Both the position numbers and the translations under genes were made by a program. From Micromonospora sp. RP3T (lineage in GTDB: Bacteria; Actinomycetota; Actinomycetes; Mycobacteriales; Micromonosporaceae), in the NCBI RefSeq assembly GCF_003027925.1, contig NZ_PYPS01000010.1, positions 62,001-126,000 of the forward strand: a stretch of DNA of 64,000 bases, written 5' to 3'. Each line of letters starts with the position of its first letter. Position 1 is the first letter of the stretch. Below are positions 1-7,567 of this stretch, in pieces. The notes under the pieces were generated by a model. The model was not told the DNA's origin, searched no databases, and worked only from the letters and a program-made list of their open reading frames with translations.

Positions 1-117
1 CGCGTCACACCAGCCGGCGTACGCGCGCAGCCGCTCACCGGCCGGCAGCGGGTGCGGCAGGAACCGGCCTGCCCAGGACTTGTGCGTCCACATGGCACAC
101 CCGACGTGCAGCCGCAT
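1..117 (-). CDS. DUF72 (YecE-like) protein, N-terminal fragment
   Basis: Only the first 39 codons are in the window; the gene continues beyond the left edge. The start ATG at 117 has a strong ribosome binding site (AGGAG, 5 bases upstream). The product begins MRLHVGCAMWTHKSW and continues with a PHPLPAGERLRAYA segment, the usual opening of actinobacterial DUF72 proteins (glycine-rich first strand, then a Trp-His motif and a helix ahead of the 'Tyr-Ala-x-Trp-Cys' stretch). DUF72 proteins are TIM-barrel-like and of unknown reaction. A second, complete but divergent DUF72 gene lies at 28084. Identification rests on a short segment. Confidence 0.72.
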   Translation of the reverse strand, partial: MRLHVGCAMWTHKSWAGRFLPHPLPAGERLRAYAGWCDA

Positions 118-321
118 CCGGTCTCCTCTCGACGCGTTCACCGTATCCGGCCACGGTGGTGAGGCCGGAACGGGTCGGTCTCCCGTGGACAGGGGAGGTC
201 CGGAGGGACGCCGGCGAGCATGGCGAGCGAAGCCGGGCCCGGCTTGGCGCGCCCGGTGGTTTGGCCGAGGGAAGTCAGTCAGCCCACACCGACGAGATCT
301 ACGTGCGGATCGCGTGGCGCG

Positions 322-3300
322 TCAGGTACCTATGGGGTTGTGCTGGCTCGTTGGTTGGTCAGCGACAACTGCATATGGCGTGCCCTCGATCGAGCGAAGT
401 TTAGGGAAGTCGCGCACGAGCTCGGGGAAGCGGCTCTTCAGGACGATGAGGGTGGTGGAGTTGATGGGGCTTCTTCCTGTATTCAACGCCACCCGTACCG
501 TTTCGTGCACAGTCTCGTAGGCAGTCATGTCCAGGCTTTTTCCGACAAGTGCGATGTTCAACAGTTCGGCTGCCCACGCCTGGTCCGAGTTCTTGGCCTT
601 GCGCTTCTCTGCGGACTCGTGCTCAATGCACAGAGTTAGAAGGAGACTCACGATCTCCTCCGCATTCTCGTTGAGTCGAGCGTGCCACCGTTTTTCAGTC
701 AGCAGGCTGGTGCCGAGTCGTAGCCGGATTTCCTTGAAGAGGTTTCCACTCAGGCGCGCAAAGGAGATATCAAGATCGTCTTCGGTTGAAGCGTCGGTCG
801 CCAGTGCTATCGACGTGCCGTCGAATCGGATGGAGCGAGCGATCGCCAGGCATCCCTCTGGAGTCAAGGATGCCTGCCAGACTTCCACGCTCGAACGCCA
901 CTGTGCTTCCGCGTCCTCGCTCCGATAGATATCTGCGATCGGCACGGGTTGTTTGGCGCATATCAGTTTCAGCAGAAGTAGGTTGGCGGTGTAGGCGGCA
1001 ATCTGACGAACGTGATCAGTCGGAGACGGGCGGTAGGCGCGATAGTGGCTGGAATCGGGACGGCTGCGTGCGTTGATGAAGAGCGACGAGAGAGCTAGGG
1101 ACATTTCGTCGAGCGTTGAGTGGTAACCCTCGATCAGTTGTGTGCAGAAGGTCAGAATGCTGGACCTGTTGGCAAGCGGCTGGTGGCTGAGCAGTGCGAA
1201 CAGAAGTTCGTCGTCCATATTTCCCAGGCCCCGTCGCAGTCGGGCGATCCCGGCCAATTTGGCGACTTCGTCGATGATGGCGCTTGCGATGAGATATTCG
1301 CCGAAAGTTGCATGAAGGAATTCGTAGGCACGCCGCGTCTCGTTCGGTCGCATACCGTCCGACTCGGCGGCATGTACGAAGAAGAACTCACTGATCGTCT
1401 TGCTACCGAGTTCGGTGACGCGGACCTCGCTCGCGTTCTTAGAGGGCGCGAGCACCGATAGATCCGATCCGAGGGCATCGTCCCGAACCTGCTGACTGCC
1501 GCGGTTGAACATGGCGAAAGCTGCTACCGACAATCGCCATAGATGCTTGTTTATCCGATCGTCGATCGGCATTGGCTCCGGCTCGGGCTCGGCTGTCCTC
1601 TTGGACGCTTCCCGAAATGCGAATTGATGTAGAAGCTGTCGATAGAGAGTGGCGGAGGAGATGTCGCTGTTAAGGTCTGCGGCTTGGGGGTCTGCGGAAT
1701 AGAGTGCCAGCATCATGAGGAGCAAGGGCTGGGTCGCTAGGTCGCGGTGCCGCATGGCGGTTCGGGAATCGAGTCCCCGGATTGATCCGGCGTCAATGAG
1801 TTGCCGGTTCGCCTCTCGCCACTTGCTCAGCCAGCTCTCAACCTGAGCCTCGTGGAATTCTTCGAGTCTAATGACCAGGGTGCCCTCAGGGATCGCCACC
1901 CGGTCGGCAACCACAGTTCGAGACGTCACCACCACATAGACTGGCCGTTCTTGGGCGAACTCCCTTCGTTGAAACTCTGCGACATCCTGGAGATACGCGG
2001 TCCTCTGGATTCTCGACGCTTGGAGCATTTCGTCCAAGCCGTCGAGGAAGATGACTCGTACTGTGTCACGGCTGTGGTCCGTCAGTTCGGACCAGTTGGT
2101 GCGGCCGTGGGTGACAAGCTGCAGGCCTTCTTCGATCTGATTGTAGATGAGGGCATCGGAACTCACCCGTCGAAGGGGGACGTGCAGGCAGGTGTAGCTC
2201 TCGTAGGGGAGTTTGGCAGCCAGTACCCGGGTGAGCATCGATTTGCCTGCACCTGGATGGCCAAGCACAAGACATGGCTGCATAACCCCTTCGGGGGCGG
2301 TGAGGAAAGAGCACATCTTGACATCAAGATCGTTATGAACCGCCTGCTTCGTCCACCAGCGGTCGTCCCACGGGCGGCTCTGGCCGCCGGTGTACCTTGA
2401 AAAGCGGTATGAAGGACTCACAAATCCCTTTTCGACCGTGGGAAAGTTGACCCTCTCCTCGGCCAGCTGGCTCCCGATCGGCACGATCGGCTCGCTGAGG
2501 ACAGCCCTGTTTGCCCGGCTCATGACCAAGCGCTTTTCGCTTCCGTACGAATGCTCGGCGCCGGCGACGGCTTGAAGCATCAAGGTCATTCTTGCCAGCG
2601 CGGCATCTTCTCGCGTGGAGACTGCCCTGATGAAGTCCTGCCCCATCTTCTCGATGTGCTTGCGAGTGGCGCGGTGCTCGCTGAGCGAGGCCCAAATGAA
2701 GAACTCAGGAACATCGGCACACATTTTCAGGTAGAGCGTCCTGTAGCGACTCGAAGCTTGCTTGGCCAAGGCTTTCGGGTCCAAGGCCAGCCATTCCGGA
2801 CTGGTGTCGGAGGACTCTACGTAACTGTCCATCAGATCGCGTAGTCGGGCAGCCGCGTCATTGTGCCAATCCAAAATTGCGGCGCAGTTCTCGTAAAAGC
2901 CGATGGTGGCTGACGGTGCGGGAATGGGATGGCTGTAGAGAAACTCCAGAAATGGCTCACCGGTCATTCTCCACCGTCCCAGCGCGACGCGTTCCTCCTC
3001 ACGGTCGCTCAACTGAACGGCTCGATAGTTTTCTTCGCCGACGGAGCTGCGCACCACCTCGAGAAACGCGGCAGCCGCCAAGACCGTGTGCGCCGCCCCA
3101 ATCAGTTGGTGGCGCTCGAACTGAGTGCGCTCACCCAGCCCTCTGATTGCGCCATGGAGTAGCTTGTTCATCAAGCGCACCGCTTCGTTCTTCTGGCCCA
3201 CCCAACTCCAAGCAGCCACCAACCCGGCGACGGGGGTCACAATCATGGCCAGCCCGGAACCGAGTATGACGCCTCCCAGTAGGTTGTCGATCTTGCTGAG

Positions 3301-3372
3301 CGTCGGCGAGTCGTACTCTCCGAGGATGCGCAAGGCCCCACGGTAGGTGAGCATCGGATTGGCTGACCGCAT
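322..3372 (-). CDS. NACHT-domain NTPase with N-terminal helical domain, putative defence protein
   Basis: 1016 residues. Walker A GHPGAGKS at 371-378 and Walker B VIFLDGLDE at about 440-448 mark a NACHT (STAND) ATPase. The first 280 residues are helical, start with a hydrophobic segment (about 30-55), and resemble the N-terminal helical domains (NNH class, perhaps NNH7) of actinobacterial NACHT proteins. The last 400 residues look alpha-helical, with no nuclease or TIR domain that I recognise. Bacterial NACHT proteins are NLR-like sensors, several of them antiphage. GC is far below the flanking genes (roughly 50-60 percent against over 70), which suggests transfer. Neither start, Met1 nor Met7 (3354), has a good ribosome binding site; Met7 (MLTYRGAL) matches typical family starts better. 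Defence role is inferred. Confidence 0.82.
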   Translation of the reverse strand: MRSANPMLTYRGALRILGEYDSPTLSKIDNLLGGVILGSGLAMIVTPVAGLVAAWSWVGQKNEAVRLMNKLLHGAIRGLGERTQFERHQLIGAAHTVLAAAAFLEVVRSSVGEENYRAVQLSDREEERVALGRWRMTGEPFLEFLYSHPIPAPSATIGFYENCAAILDWHNDAAARLRDLMDSYVESSDTSPEWLALDPKALAKQASSRYRTLYLKMCADVPEFFIWASLSEHRATRKHIEKMGQDFIRAVSTREDAALARMTLMLQAVAGAEHSYGSEKRLVMSRANRAVLSEPIVPIGSQLAEERVNFPTVEKGFVSPSYRFSRYTGGQSRPWDDRWWTKQAVHNDLDVKMCSFLTAPEGVMQPCLVLGHPGAGKSMLTRVLAAKLPYESYTCLHVPLRRVSSDALIYNQIEEGLQLVTHGRTNWSELTDHSRDTVRVIFLDGLDEMLQASRIQRTAYLQDVAEFQRREFAQERPVYVVVTSRTVVADRVAIPEGTLVIRLEEFHEAQVESWLSKWREANRQLIDAGSIRGLDSRTAMRHRDLATQPLLLMMLALYSADPQAADLNSDISSATLYRQLLHQFAFREASKRTAEPEPEPMPIDDRINKHLWRLSVAAFAMFNRGSQQVRDDALGSDLSVLAPSKNASEVRVTELGSKTISEFFFVHAAESDGMRPNETRRAYEFLHATFGEYLIASAIIDEVAKLAGIARLRRGLGNMDDELLFALLSHQPLANRSSILTFCTQLIEGYHSTLDEMSLALSSLFINARSRPDSSHYRAYRPSPTDHVRQIAAYTANLLLLKLICAKQPVPIADIYRSEDAEAQWRSSVEVWQASLTPEGCLAIARSIRFDGTSIALATDASTEDDLDISFARLSGNLFKEIRLRLGTSLLTEKRWHARLNENAEEIVSLLLTLCIEHESAEKRKAKNSDQAWAAELLNIALVGKSLDMTAYETVHETVRVALNTGRSPINSTTLIVLKSRFPELVRDFPKLRSIEGTPYAVVADQPTSQHNPIGT

Positions 3373-3434
3373 TACACAAGGGTCTCAGGAAGTCGCCCGT
3401 ATGGGAACCAACCGTCCGGAGGGGTCGAAATCCG

Positions 3435-4040
3435 TCACGGCTGCTCCACCCGCGTCGGGTCGCCCCGGACCAGCTCGTCGTGGGTTCGCCAGCGGGCCGT
3501 CGCGCCGTCGCGCCGGGCGGCCTCGTCGTCCTCGGCGACCCGCCGGCGCAGCAGGTCGACCGCGATCCGGCGGTTGAGGTGCAGGTACCGTTCGGTGTCC
3601 ACCACCACGACGTGACCGGACGGCCGGTGGGTCGCCCGGACGGCGGTGCTGGCCTTGTTCCGGTGCTGGCCGCCCGGCCCGCCGGTGCGGCAGGGCACGA
3701 ACTCCACGTCGGCCTCGTGGAACGGTGTGGACACCGGGTCGGCCCGGTGCGGGCGGGCGGTGACGTACCAGTTCTTGCGCCCGTGACCCGGCCGGTAGGG
3801 GCTGGGCGCCTGCCAGCAGAGCGTCCCGGTCCAGCCGGCGGCGAACGCCTCCGCGCCGGCGCCGGTGATCCGCAGCCGCACCGATCGCCAGGTGGCCGGC
3901 CGGTCACCCGGCACGCTCTCCACCCGGCTCGTGCCCAGCCGGTGCCGGGCGGCGTCGGCCTCCAGGCGGGACAGCAGGCGGGCCAGCGCCCACGCGCACT
4001 CCGCCGGGCCGCGCCCGGCGGACAGGAACAGCTCCGTCAC
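3435..4040 (-). CDS. prfH: Peptide chain release factor H (PrfH)
   Basis: 201 residues, the short release-factor form that lacks the codon-recognition domain. The GGQ peptidyl-hydrolysis motif is at 123-125 within TGGPGGQHRNKAST, and the family core EFVPCRTGGPGGQ is clear. The ATG overlaps the rtcB stop by four bases (4037-4040), so translation is coupled. PrfH is reported to release peptides from ribosomes whose 16S rRNA was cut in the decoding centre, after which its RtcB partner religates the RNA. Overlap and order match known rtcB2-prfH operons, so the same role is inferred. The next gene downstream on this strand is the NACHT gene, 62 bases away. Confidence 0.92.
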   Translation of the reverse strand: MTELFLSAGRGPAECAWALARLLSRLEADAARHRLGTSRVESVPGDRPATWRSVRLRITGAGAEAFAAGWTGTLCWQAPSPYRPGHGRKNWYVTARPHRADPVSTPFHEADVEFVPCRTGGPGGQHRNKASTAVRATHRPSGHVVVVDTERYLHLNRRIAVDLLRRRVAEDDEAARRDGATARWRTHDELVRGDPTRVEQP

Positions 4041-5155
4041 CGCCGCCCCCGGCGGCGACCCGGCGCGACATCAGGCGTCTTGTAGGTGACCAGGGGCACC
4101 GTGGTGGTGACCGGCGTGGCCAGACGGTGCGCCACCAGGTCGCCGATCACCTGCTCGATCCGCTTGTACGCGGTGGGCGCCTCCTCGAACAGCAGTTGCC
4201 GGTCGCCGCACACCACGATCGAGCCGACCGGCGTGCGGCGCAGCTCCTCGACGGTGTGCTTGGCCCTGCCCCGGCGCAGCGCGTCGGCGCGGGACATCTT
4301 CCGGCCGGCGCCGTGCGCCACCGAGTGGTTGGCGTCCGCGCCGGCGTGCGCGGCCACCAGGTGGGACGGGGTGCCCCGGGTGCCGGCGACCAGCACGTCC
4401 CGGCCGTCGCCCGGGGCCGCGCCCTTGCGGTGCAGGTAGTGCCCGTCACGGAGCTCCACCAGGTTGTGGCACTGGTCGACGACCGGCTCGGTGGGCTCGG
4501 CGCCCAGCGCGTACGCGACCCGGGCCGCCAGCAGCCGCCGGTTGAGCGAGCCCCACCGGACGGCGTCGTCGTGCCGGGTCAGGTAGGCCTCCGGATCGGG
4601 CGCCGGGCCGGCGCCGTGCGCCTCGGTGTGGTCGCGGAGGATCCGCTCGCCCAGTCCACGCGACCCGGAGTGCACCACCAGCACCAGGTCGCCGGCGGCC
4701 AGCCCGAGCCGCTCGGCGTGCTCCGGCGCGTCGAGCGCGCCGACGCGGGCCAGCTCGACGAAGTGGTTGCCCCGGCCGACCGTGCCGAGGCCGTCGAGGT
4801 GGCCGGCGGGCACGTCGCCGGTCAGCACCGACCACGCCGGGTCGTCGGCGTCCCGTCCGGGGTGCAGCGCACGGTCCAGGTCGGGGAAACGGGCGGCGAG
4901 TCGTTCCGGTACGGCCCGGCGCAGCGCGATCGGGAACACCGCGATGCCGCAGCCGATGTCGGAGCCGACCAGGAACGGGTAGAGCACCGTCGAGGCCATG
5001 GCGGCGCCGATCGGGGCGCCCTTGCCGGGGTGCAGGTCGGGCATGGCGGCGACGTGCGTCATGCCGTCCAGCGCGGCGACCTGGTGGCACTGGTCGAGTG
5101 CGGCGGACTCGATCCAACTGCCGGGGGAGGAGAAGACGGAGACGGAGGCGGGCAC
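4037..5155 (-). CDS. rtcB: RtcB-family RNA ligase (RtcB2, PrfH partner)
   Basis: GTP-dependent 3'-phosphate/5'-OH RNA ligase. Visible family motifs are MPDLHPGKGAPIGAA, VGSDIGCGIAVF (metal Cys), GRGNHFVEL, and near the C-terminus HSVAHGAGRKMSR, whose HGAGR histidine is the guanylylated residue of the family. At about 372 residues it is shorter than tRNA-splicing RtcB, as is usual for RtcB2. The open frame reaches 5191, but a GGAGG followed by nine bases and then GTG at 5155 gives the best start (product VPASVSVFSS); GTG 5164 and ATG 5191 are alternatives. It is coupled to prfH by an ATGA overlap, which points to repair of cleaved 16S rRNA rather than tRNA splicing. Confidence 0.92.
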   Translation of the reverse strand: MPASVSVFSSPGSWIESAALDQCHQVAALDGMTHVAAMPDLHPGKGAPIGAAMASTVLYPFLVGSDIGCGIAVFPIALRRAVPERLAARFPDLDRALHPGRDADDPAWSVLTGDVPAGHLDGLGTVGRGNHFVELARVGALDAPEHAERLGLAAGDLVLVVHSGSRGLGERILRDHTEAHGAGPAPDPEAYLTRHDDAVRWGSLNRRLLAARVAYALGAEPTEPVVDQCHNLVELRDGHYLHRKGAAPGDGRDVLVAGTRGTPSHLVAAHAGADANHSVAHGAGRKMSRADALRRGRAKHTVEELRRTPVGSIVVCGDRQLLFEEAPTAYKRIEQVIGDLVAHRLATPVTTTVPLVTYKTPDVAPGRRRGRR

Positions 5156-5201
5156 GGCCGTCACCCTCCCGGAGCCCGCCGCGCCCGGCAACCGACTTTC
5201 G

Positions 5202-5230
5202 TCGACATCGGGTCACCGGCTCCATAGACT
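5202..5230 (+). promoter_or_regulatory. Candidate sigma-70-type promoter for the cyclophilin gene
   Basis: TCGACA (5202-5207), a 17-base spacer, then TAGACT (5225-5230). Spacing is ideal, and the box lies 39 bases before the GTG start at 5269. The intergenic space also separates the divergent rtcB operon. Confidence 0.5.
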
Positions 5231-5268
5231 CCGGTCGTTCTGGTACCACGAGTCCAGGGAGGACCCAC

Positions 5269-6024
5269 GTGTCGAGCGAAACCCGACCGCACGCCGCCCC
5301 GCTGCTGGCCCGCCTCGCCGGGGTGACGGTGGCCGCCGTCGCACTGGTCGCCGGCTCCGCCGTCGCCGCGACCGCGGCCCCGGCCGCCGACCCCGCACCG
5401 ACCAAGGGGCCGTGCGCGTACACGCCGACGCCGGACGAGCCGGCGGCCCGGCCGGTGCCGCTGCCGCCGGACCCGCGCCGTACGCCGGACCGGGGCACGG
5501 TTCGGGTCACGCTGCGCACCAACCAGGGGCCGATCGGGCTCACCCTCGACCGCGAGCAGGCGCCGTGCACCGTGCAGAGCTTCCTGCACCTGGCCCGGCA
5601 CCGGTTCTACGACCGGACGCCCTGCCACCGGCTCACCGCGTACCCGACGTTGACGGTGCTCCAGTGCGGTGACCCGTCCGGCACCGGCGAGGGCGGCCCG
5701 GGTTACCGGTACCGCGACGAGCTGCCCACCGACCTGCCGCCCGCGCCGACCGATCCGACCGGCGTACGCCGCCTCTACGCCCGTGGCACGCTGGCCATGG
5801 CGAACGCCGGCCCGGACACCAACGGCAGCCAGTTCTTCCTGGTCCAGGCGGACTCGGCGCTGCGCCCGAACTACACCGTCTTCGGGCGGGTCGACGCGGC
5901 CGGGCTGGCCACGTTGGACCGGATCGCGGCCGGCGGCATCGCCGCCACGCCGGAGGACCCGGCGCCGGTCGACGGCGCGCCGGCCCAGCCGGTGGAGATC
6001 TGCAAGGCCACCCGGGGCCGCTGA
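5269..6024 (+). CDS. Secreted peptidyl-prolyl cis-trans isomerase (cyclophilin type)
   Basis: 251 residues. Start GTG 5269 follows AGGGAGGA by five bases. Residues 1-40 form a signal peptide with a long hydrophobic run (LARLAGVTVAAVALVAGSA) and Ala-x-Ala-like cleavage sites. The cyclophilin domain follows: GPIGLTLDREQAPCTVQSF, FYDRTPCHRL, LAMANAGPDTNGSQFF and NYTVFGRV are the conserved strands and active-site loop. Normally a folding catalyst of proteins after export. Cysteines at the front of the mature part and in PCTVQ and TPCHR may form disulfides. It stands alone, between the divergent rtcB-prfH pair and the convergent chitinase. Confidence 0.92.
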   Translation: MSSETRPHAAPLLARLAGVTVAAVALVAGSAVAATAAPAADPAPTKGPCAYTPTPDEPAARPVPLPPDPRRTPDRGTVRVTLRTNQGPIGLTLDREQAPCTVQSFLHLARHRFYDRTPCHRLTAYPTLTVLQCGDPSGTGEGGPGYRYRDELPTDLPPAPTDPTGVRRLYARGTLAMANAGPDTNGSQFFLVQADSALRPNYTVFGRVDAAGLATLDRIAAGGIAATPEDPAPVDGAPAQPVEICKATRGR

Positions 6025-6030
6025 CGGCGA

Positions 6031-6071
6031 CGGCCCGGCGGGACGGCTGTCGAGGCCGCCCCGCCGGGCCG
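6031..6071. terminator. Bidirectional terminator hairpin
   Basis: Perfect 12-bp stem (CGGCCCGGCGGG 6031-6042 pairing with 6060-6071); the 17-base loop holds a further CGGC/GCCG stem. It lies between the convergent cyclophilin and chitinase genes. No T-run, as is usual in high-GC actinobacteria. Confidence 0.7.
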
Positions 6072-6088
6072 GTGCCGCGGGCGGGTGC

Positions 6089-7465
6089 TCAGGCCGGCAG
6101 TCGCCAGACCTGGTTGGCGCCGCCGAAGCAGTCCCAGATCTGCAACCGGGTGCCGTCGGCGGAGCTGTTGTCGGTGGCGTCCAGGCACCGGTTCGACACC
6201 GGGTTGCGCAGCGTGCCGTTGCTCTGCGCCTGCCAGACCTGCGCGCCGGTGCCGTTGCAGTCCCAGAGCTGGATCTTCGTGCCGTTCGCGGTGCCGGCAC
6301 TGGTCACGTCGAGGCACTTGCCCAGCGACCGCAGCGTGCCGTCGCCACCCACGGTCCAGCTCTGCGCGGCGGTGCCGTTGCAGGTGTAGAGCTGGATCGC
6401 GGTGCCGTTGGCGGTGCCGGCGGCGGCGACGTCGACGCACTTGCCGCCGAGGCCGGTGATCGGCCCGGTCCGCCCGGACGGCGGTGGGGTGGTGCCGCCG
6501 CCGGTGACCGTGTCGTAGATGGCGCTGACCAGCGACGTCGCGCCGGTGGTGTCCTGGGACAGCTCCCAGTTCATCATGCCGCCGGCGTTCGCCAGGGCCC
6601 ACTGCGTCTTGCGCTTGACCGTCGGGATGCCGTTGTAGCACTGCTGCGCGCCGCCGGCCGTGGTGCAGTCGCGGTTGGCGTTGGCCGGGTCCATGCCGAC
6701 CAGCGCGGCGTACGTGTAGTAGCCGGGCCGGCTGTAGAACGGCACGCCGAGCACCGCCTTGGCAGCGGGCAGGCCGCGCGCCTTCCACCCGTTCACGGCG
6801 GCGATCGACCAGTCGTAGTTGGCGTGCGGGCTGCCGCCGTCGTACGCCATGATGTTGAGCCAGTCGACCGAGTTGAAGACCGCGGTGGGTACGCCGTTGA
6901 CGTAGTACCCCTCGGCGACCACGGCGGCGGTGAGCAGCTTGCCGCGGCTGTGCAGGGCGCTTCCGAGTTGCTGCATCAGCAGCGTGTAGTTGCTGGCGGA
7001 CGTGCCCGGGTCGGGGTATTCCCAGTCGATGTCGACCCCGTCGAGGTTGTACTGGTTGACGAAGGCGACCACGTTGTTCACGAACGCGCCGCGGGCGCCG
7101 GAGGTGGCGGCGAGCGCCTCGAACGCGGAGTCGTCGCCGTCGTTCCAGCCGCCGATGGCGATGGAGACCTTGACGTTGTTCGCGTGCCCGAGCGAGACCA
7201 GCGAGGAGAGCTTGCTCGGGTTCTCCACCGCGCGCAGGCTGCCGTCGCCGTTGGGCAGCACGAAGGCGTAGTTGACGTGGGTGAGTTTGCCGTACTGGAT
7301 GCTGGTGACGCTGCCGCTCCACGACGGCATGTACCCGACGCTCTTGAAGCCGTTGGGCAGCACCACCGCCTCGGCGGCGGACGGGGTGAGGGCGAGCGTC
7401 GCGGCGGCGGTGGCCAGCGCGAGCGCACCGGCGGCGAGGCGGCGCCGGAGGTGGGGTGTGGGCAT
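6089..7465 (-). CDS. Secreted GH18 chitinase with C-terminal ricin-type lectin module
   Basis: 458 residues. Signal peptide (Arg-rich start, hydrophobic core, cleavage near AEA at 30-33). The GH18 barrel spans about 36-320, with the catalytic motif DGVDIDWEYP at 142-151 (Glu149 as acid) and the substrate strand SIAIGGWND. A Gly/Thr/Pro linker (TGGGTTPPPSG) leads to a beta-trefoil ricin-B/CBM13 module (about 335-458) with three repeats containing NGTAIQLYTCNG-like and Gln-x-Trp motifs. It should cleave extracellular chitin. Ribosome binding site GGAAGG lies six bases before ATG 7465, and a strong promoter is at 7522-7550. The upstream neighbour, on the same strand, is another secreted glycosidase. 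Confidence 0.95.
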   Translation of the reverse strand: MPTPHLRRRLAAGALALATAAATLALTPSAAEAVVLPNGFKSVGYMPSWSGSVTSIQYGKLTHVNYAFVLPNGDGSLRAVENPSKLSSLVSLGHANNVKVSIAIGGWNDGDDSAFEALAATSGARGAFVNNVVAFVNQYNLDGVDIDWEYPDPGTSASNYTLLMQQLGSALHSRGKLLTAAVVAEGYYVNGVPTAVFNSVDWLNIMAYDGGSPHANYDWSIAAVNGWKARGLPAAKAVLGVPFYSRPGYYTYAALVGMDPANANRDCTTAGGAQQCYNGIPTVKRKTQWALANAGGMMNWELSQDTTGATSLVSAIYDTVTGGGTTPPPSGRTGPITGLGGKCVDVAAAGTANGTAIQLYTCNGTAAQSWTVGGDGTLRSLGKCLDVTSAGTANGTKIQLWDCNGTGAQVWQAQSNGTLRNPVSNRCLDATDNSSADGTRLQIWDCFGGANQVWRLPA

Positions 7466-7521
7466 CGAGGGCCTTCCCGGGGGACGGGGGCGGACAGGGG
7501 GTGTTCCTCGAGGTGGACCAA

Positions 7522-7550
7522 ATATTAAAGACTATTAACTAAGGCGTCAA
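7522..7550 (-). promoter_or_regulatory. Chitinase promoter with AT-rich operator-like spacer
   Basis: On the minus strand TTGACG (7550-7545), a 17-base spacer and TAATAT (7527-7522) form a near-consensus promoter. The surrounding AT island is unusual here; TTAATA occurs twice with a 10-base period (TTAATAGTCTTTAATA), one helical turn, suggesting a regulator site over the core promoter. No clear DasR-type palindrome was found. Confidence 0.65.
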
Positions 7551-7567
7551 CGACGAACTTCGATGAG

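Noticed and set aside
7466..7567. DasR-type operator upstream of the chitinase
   Set aside because: Only a TGGTCCA half-site is present; no 16-bp palindrome.
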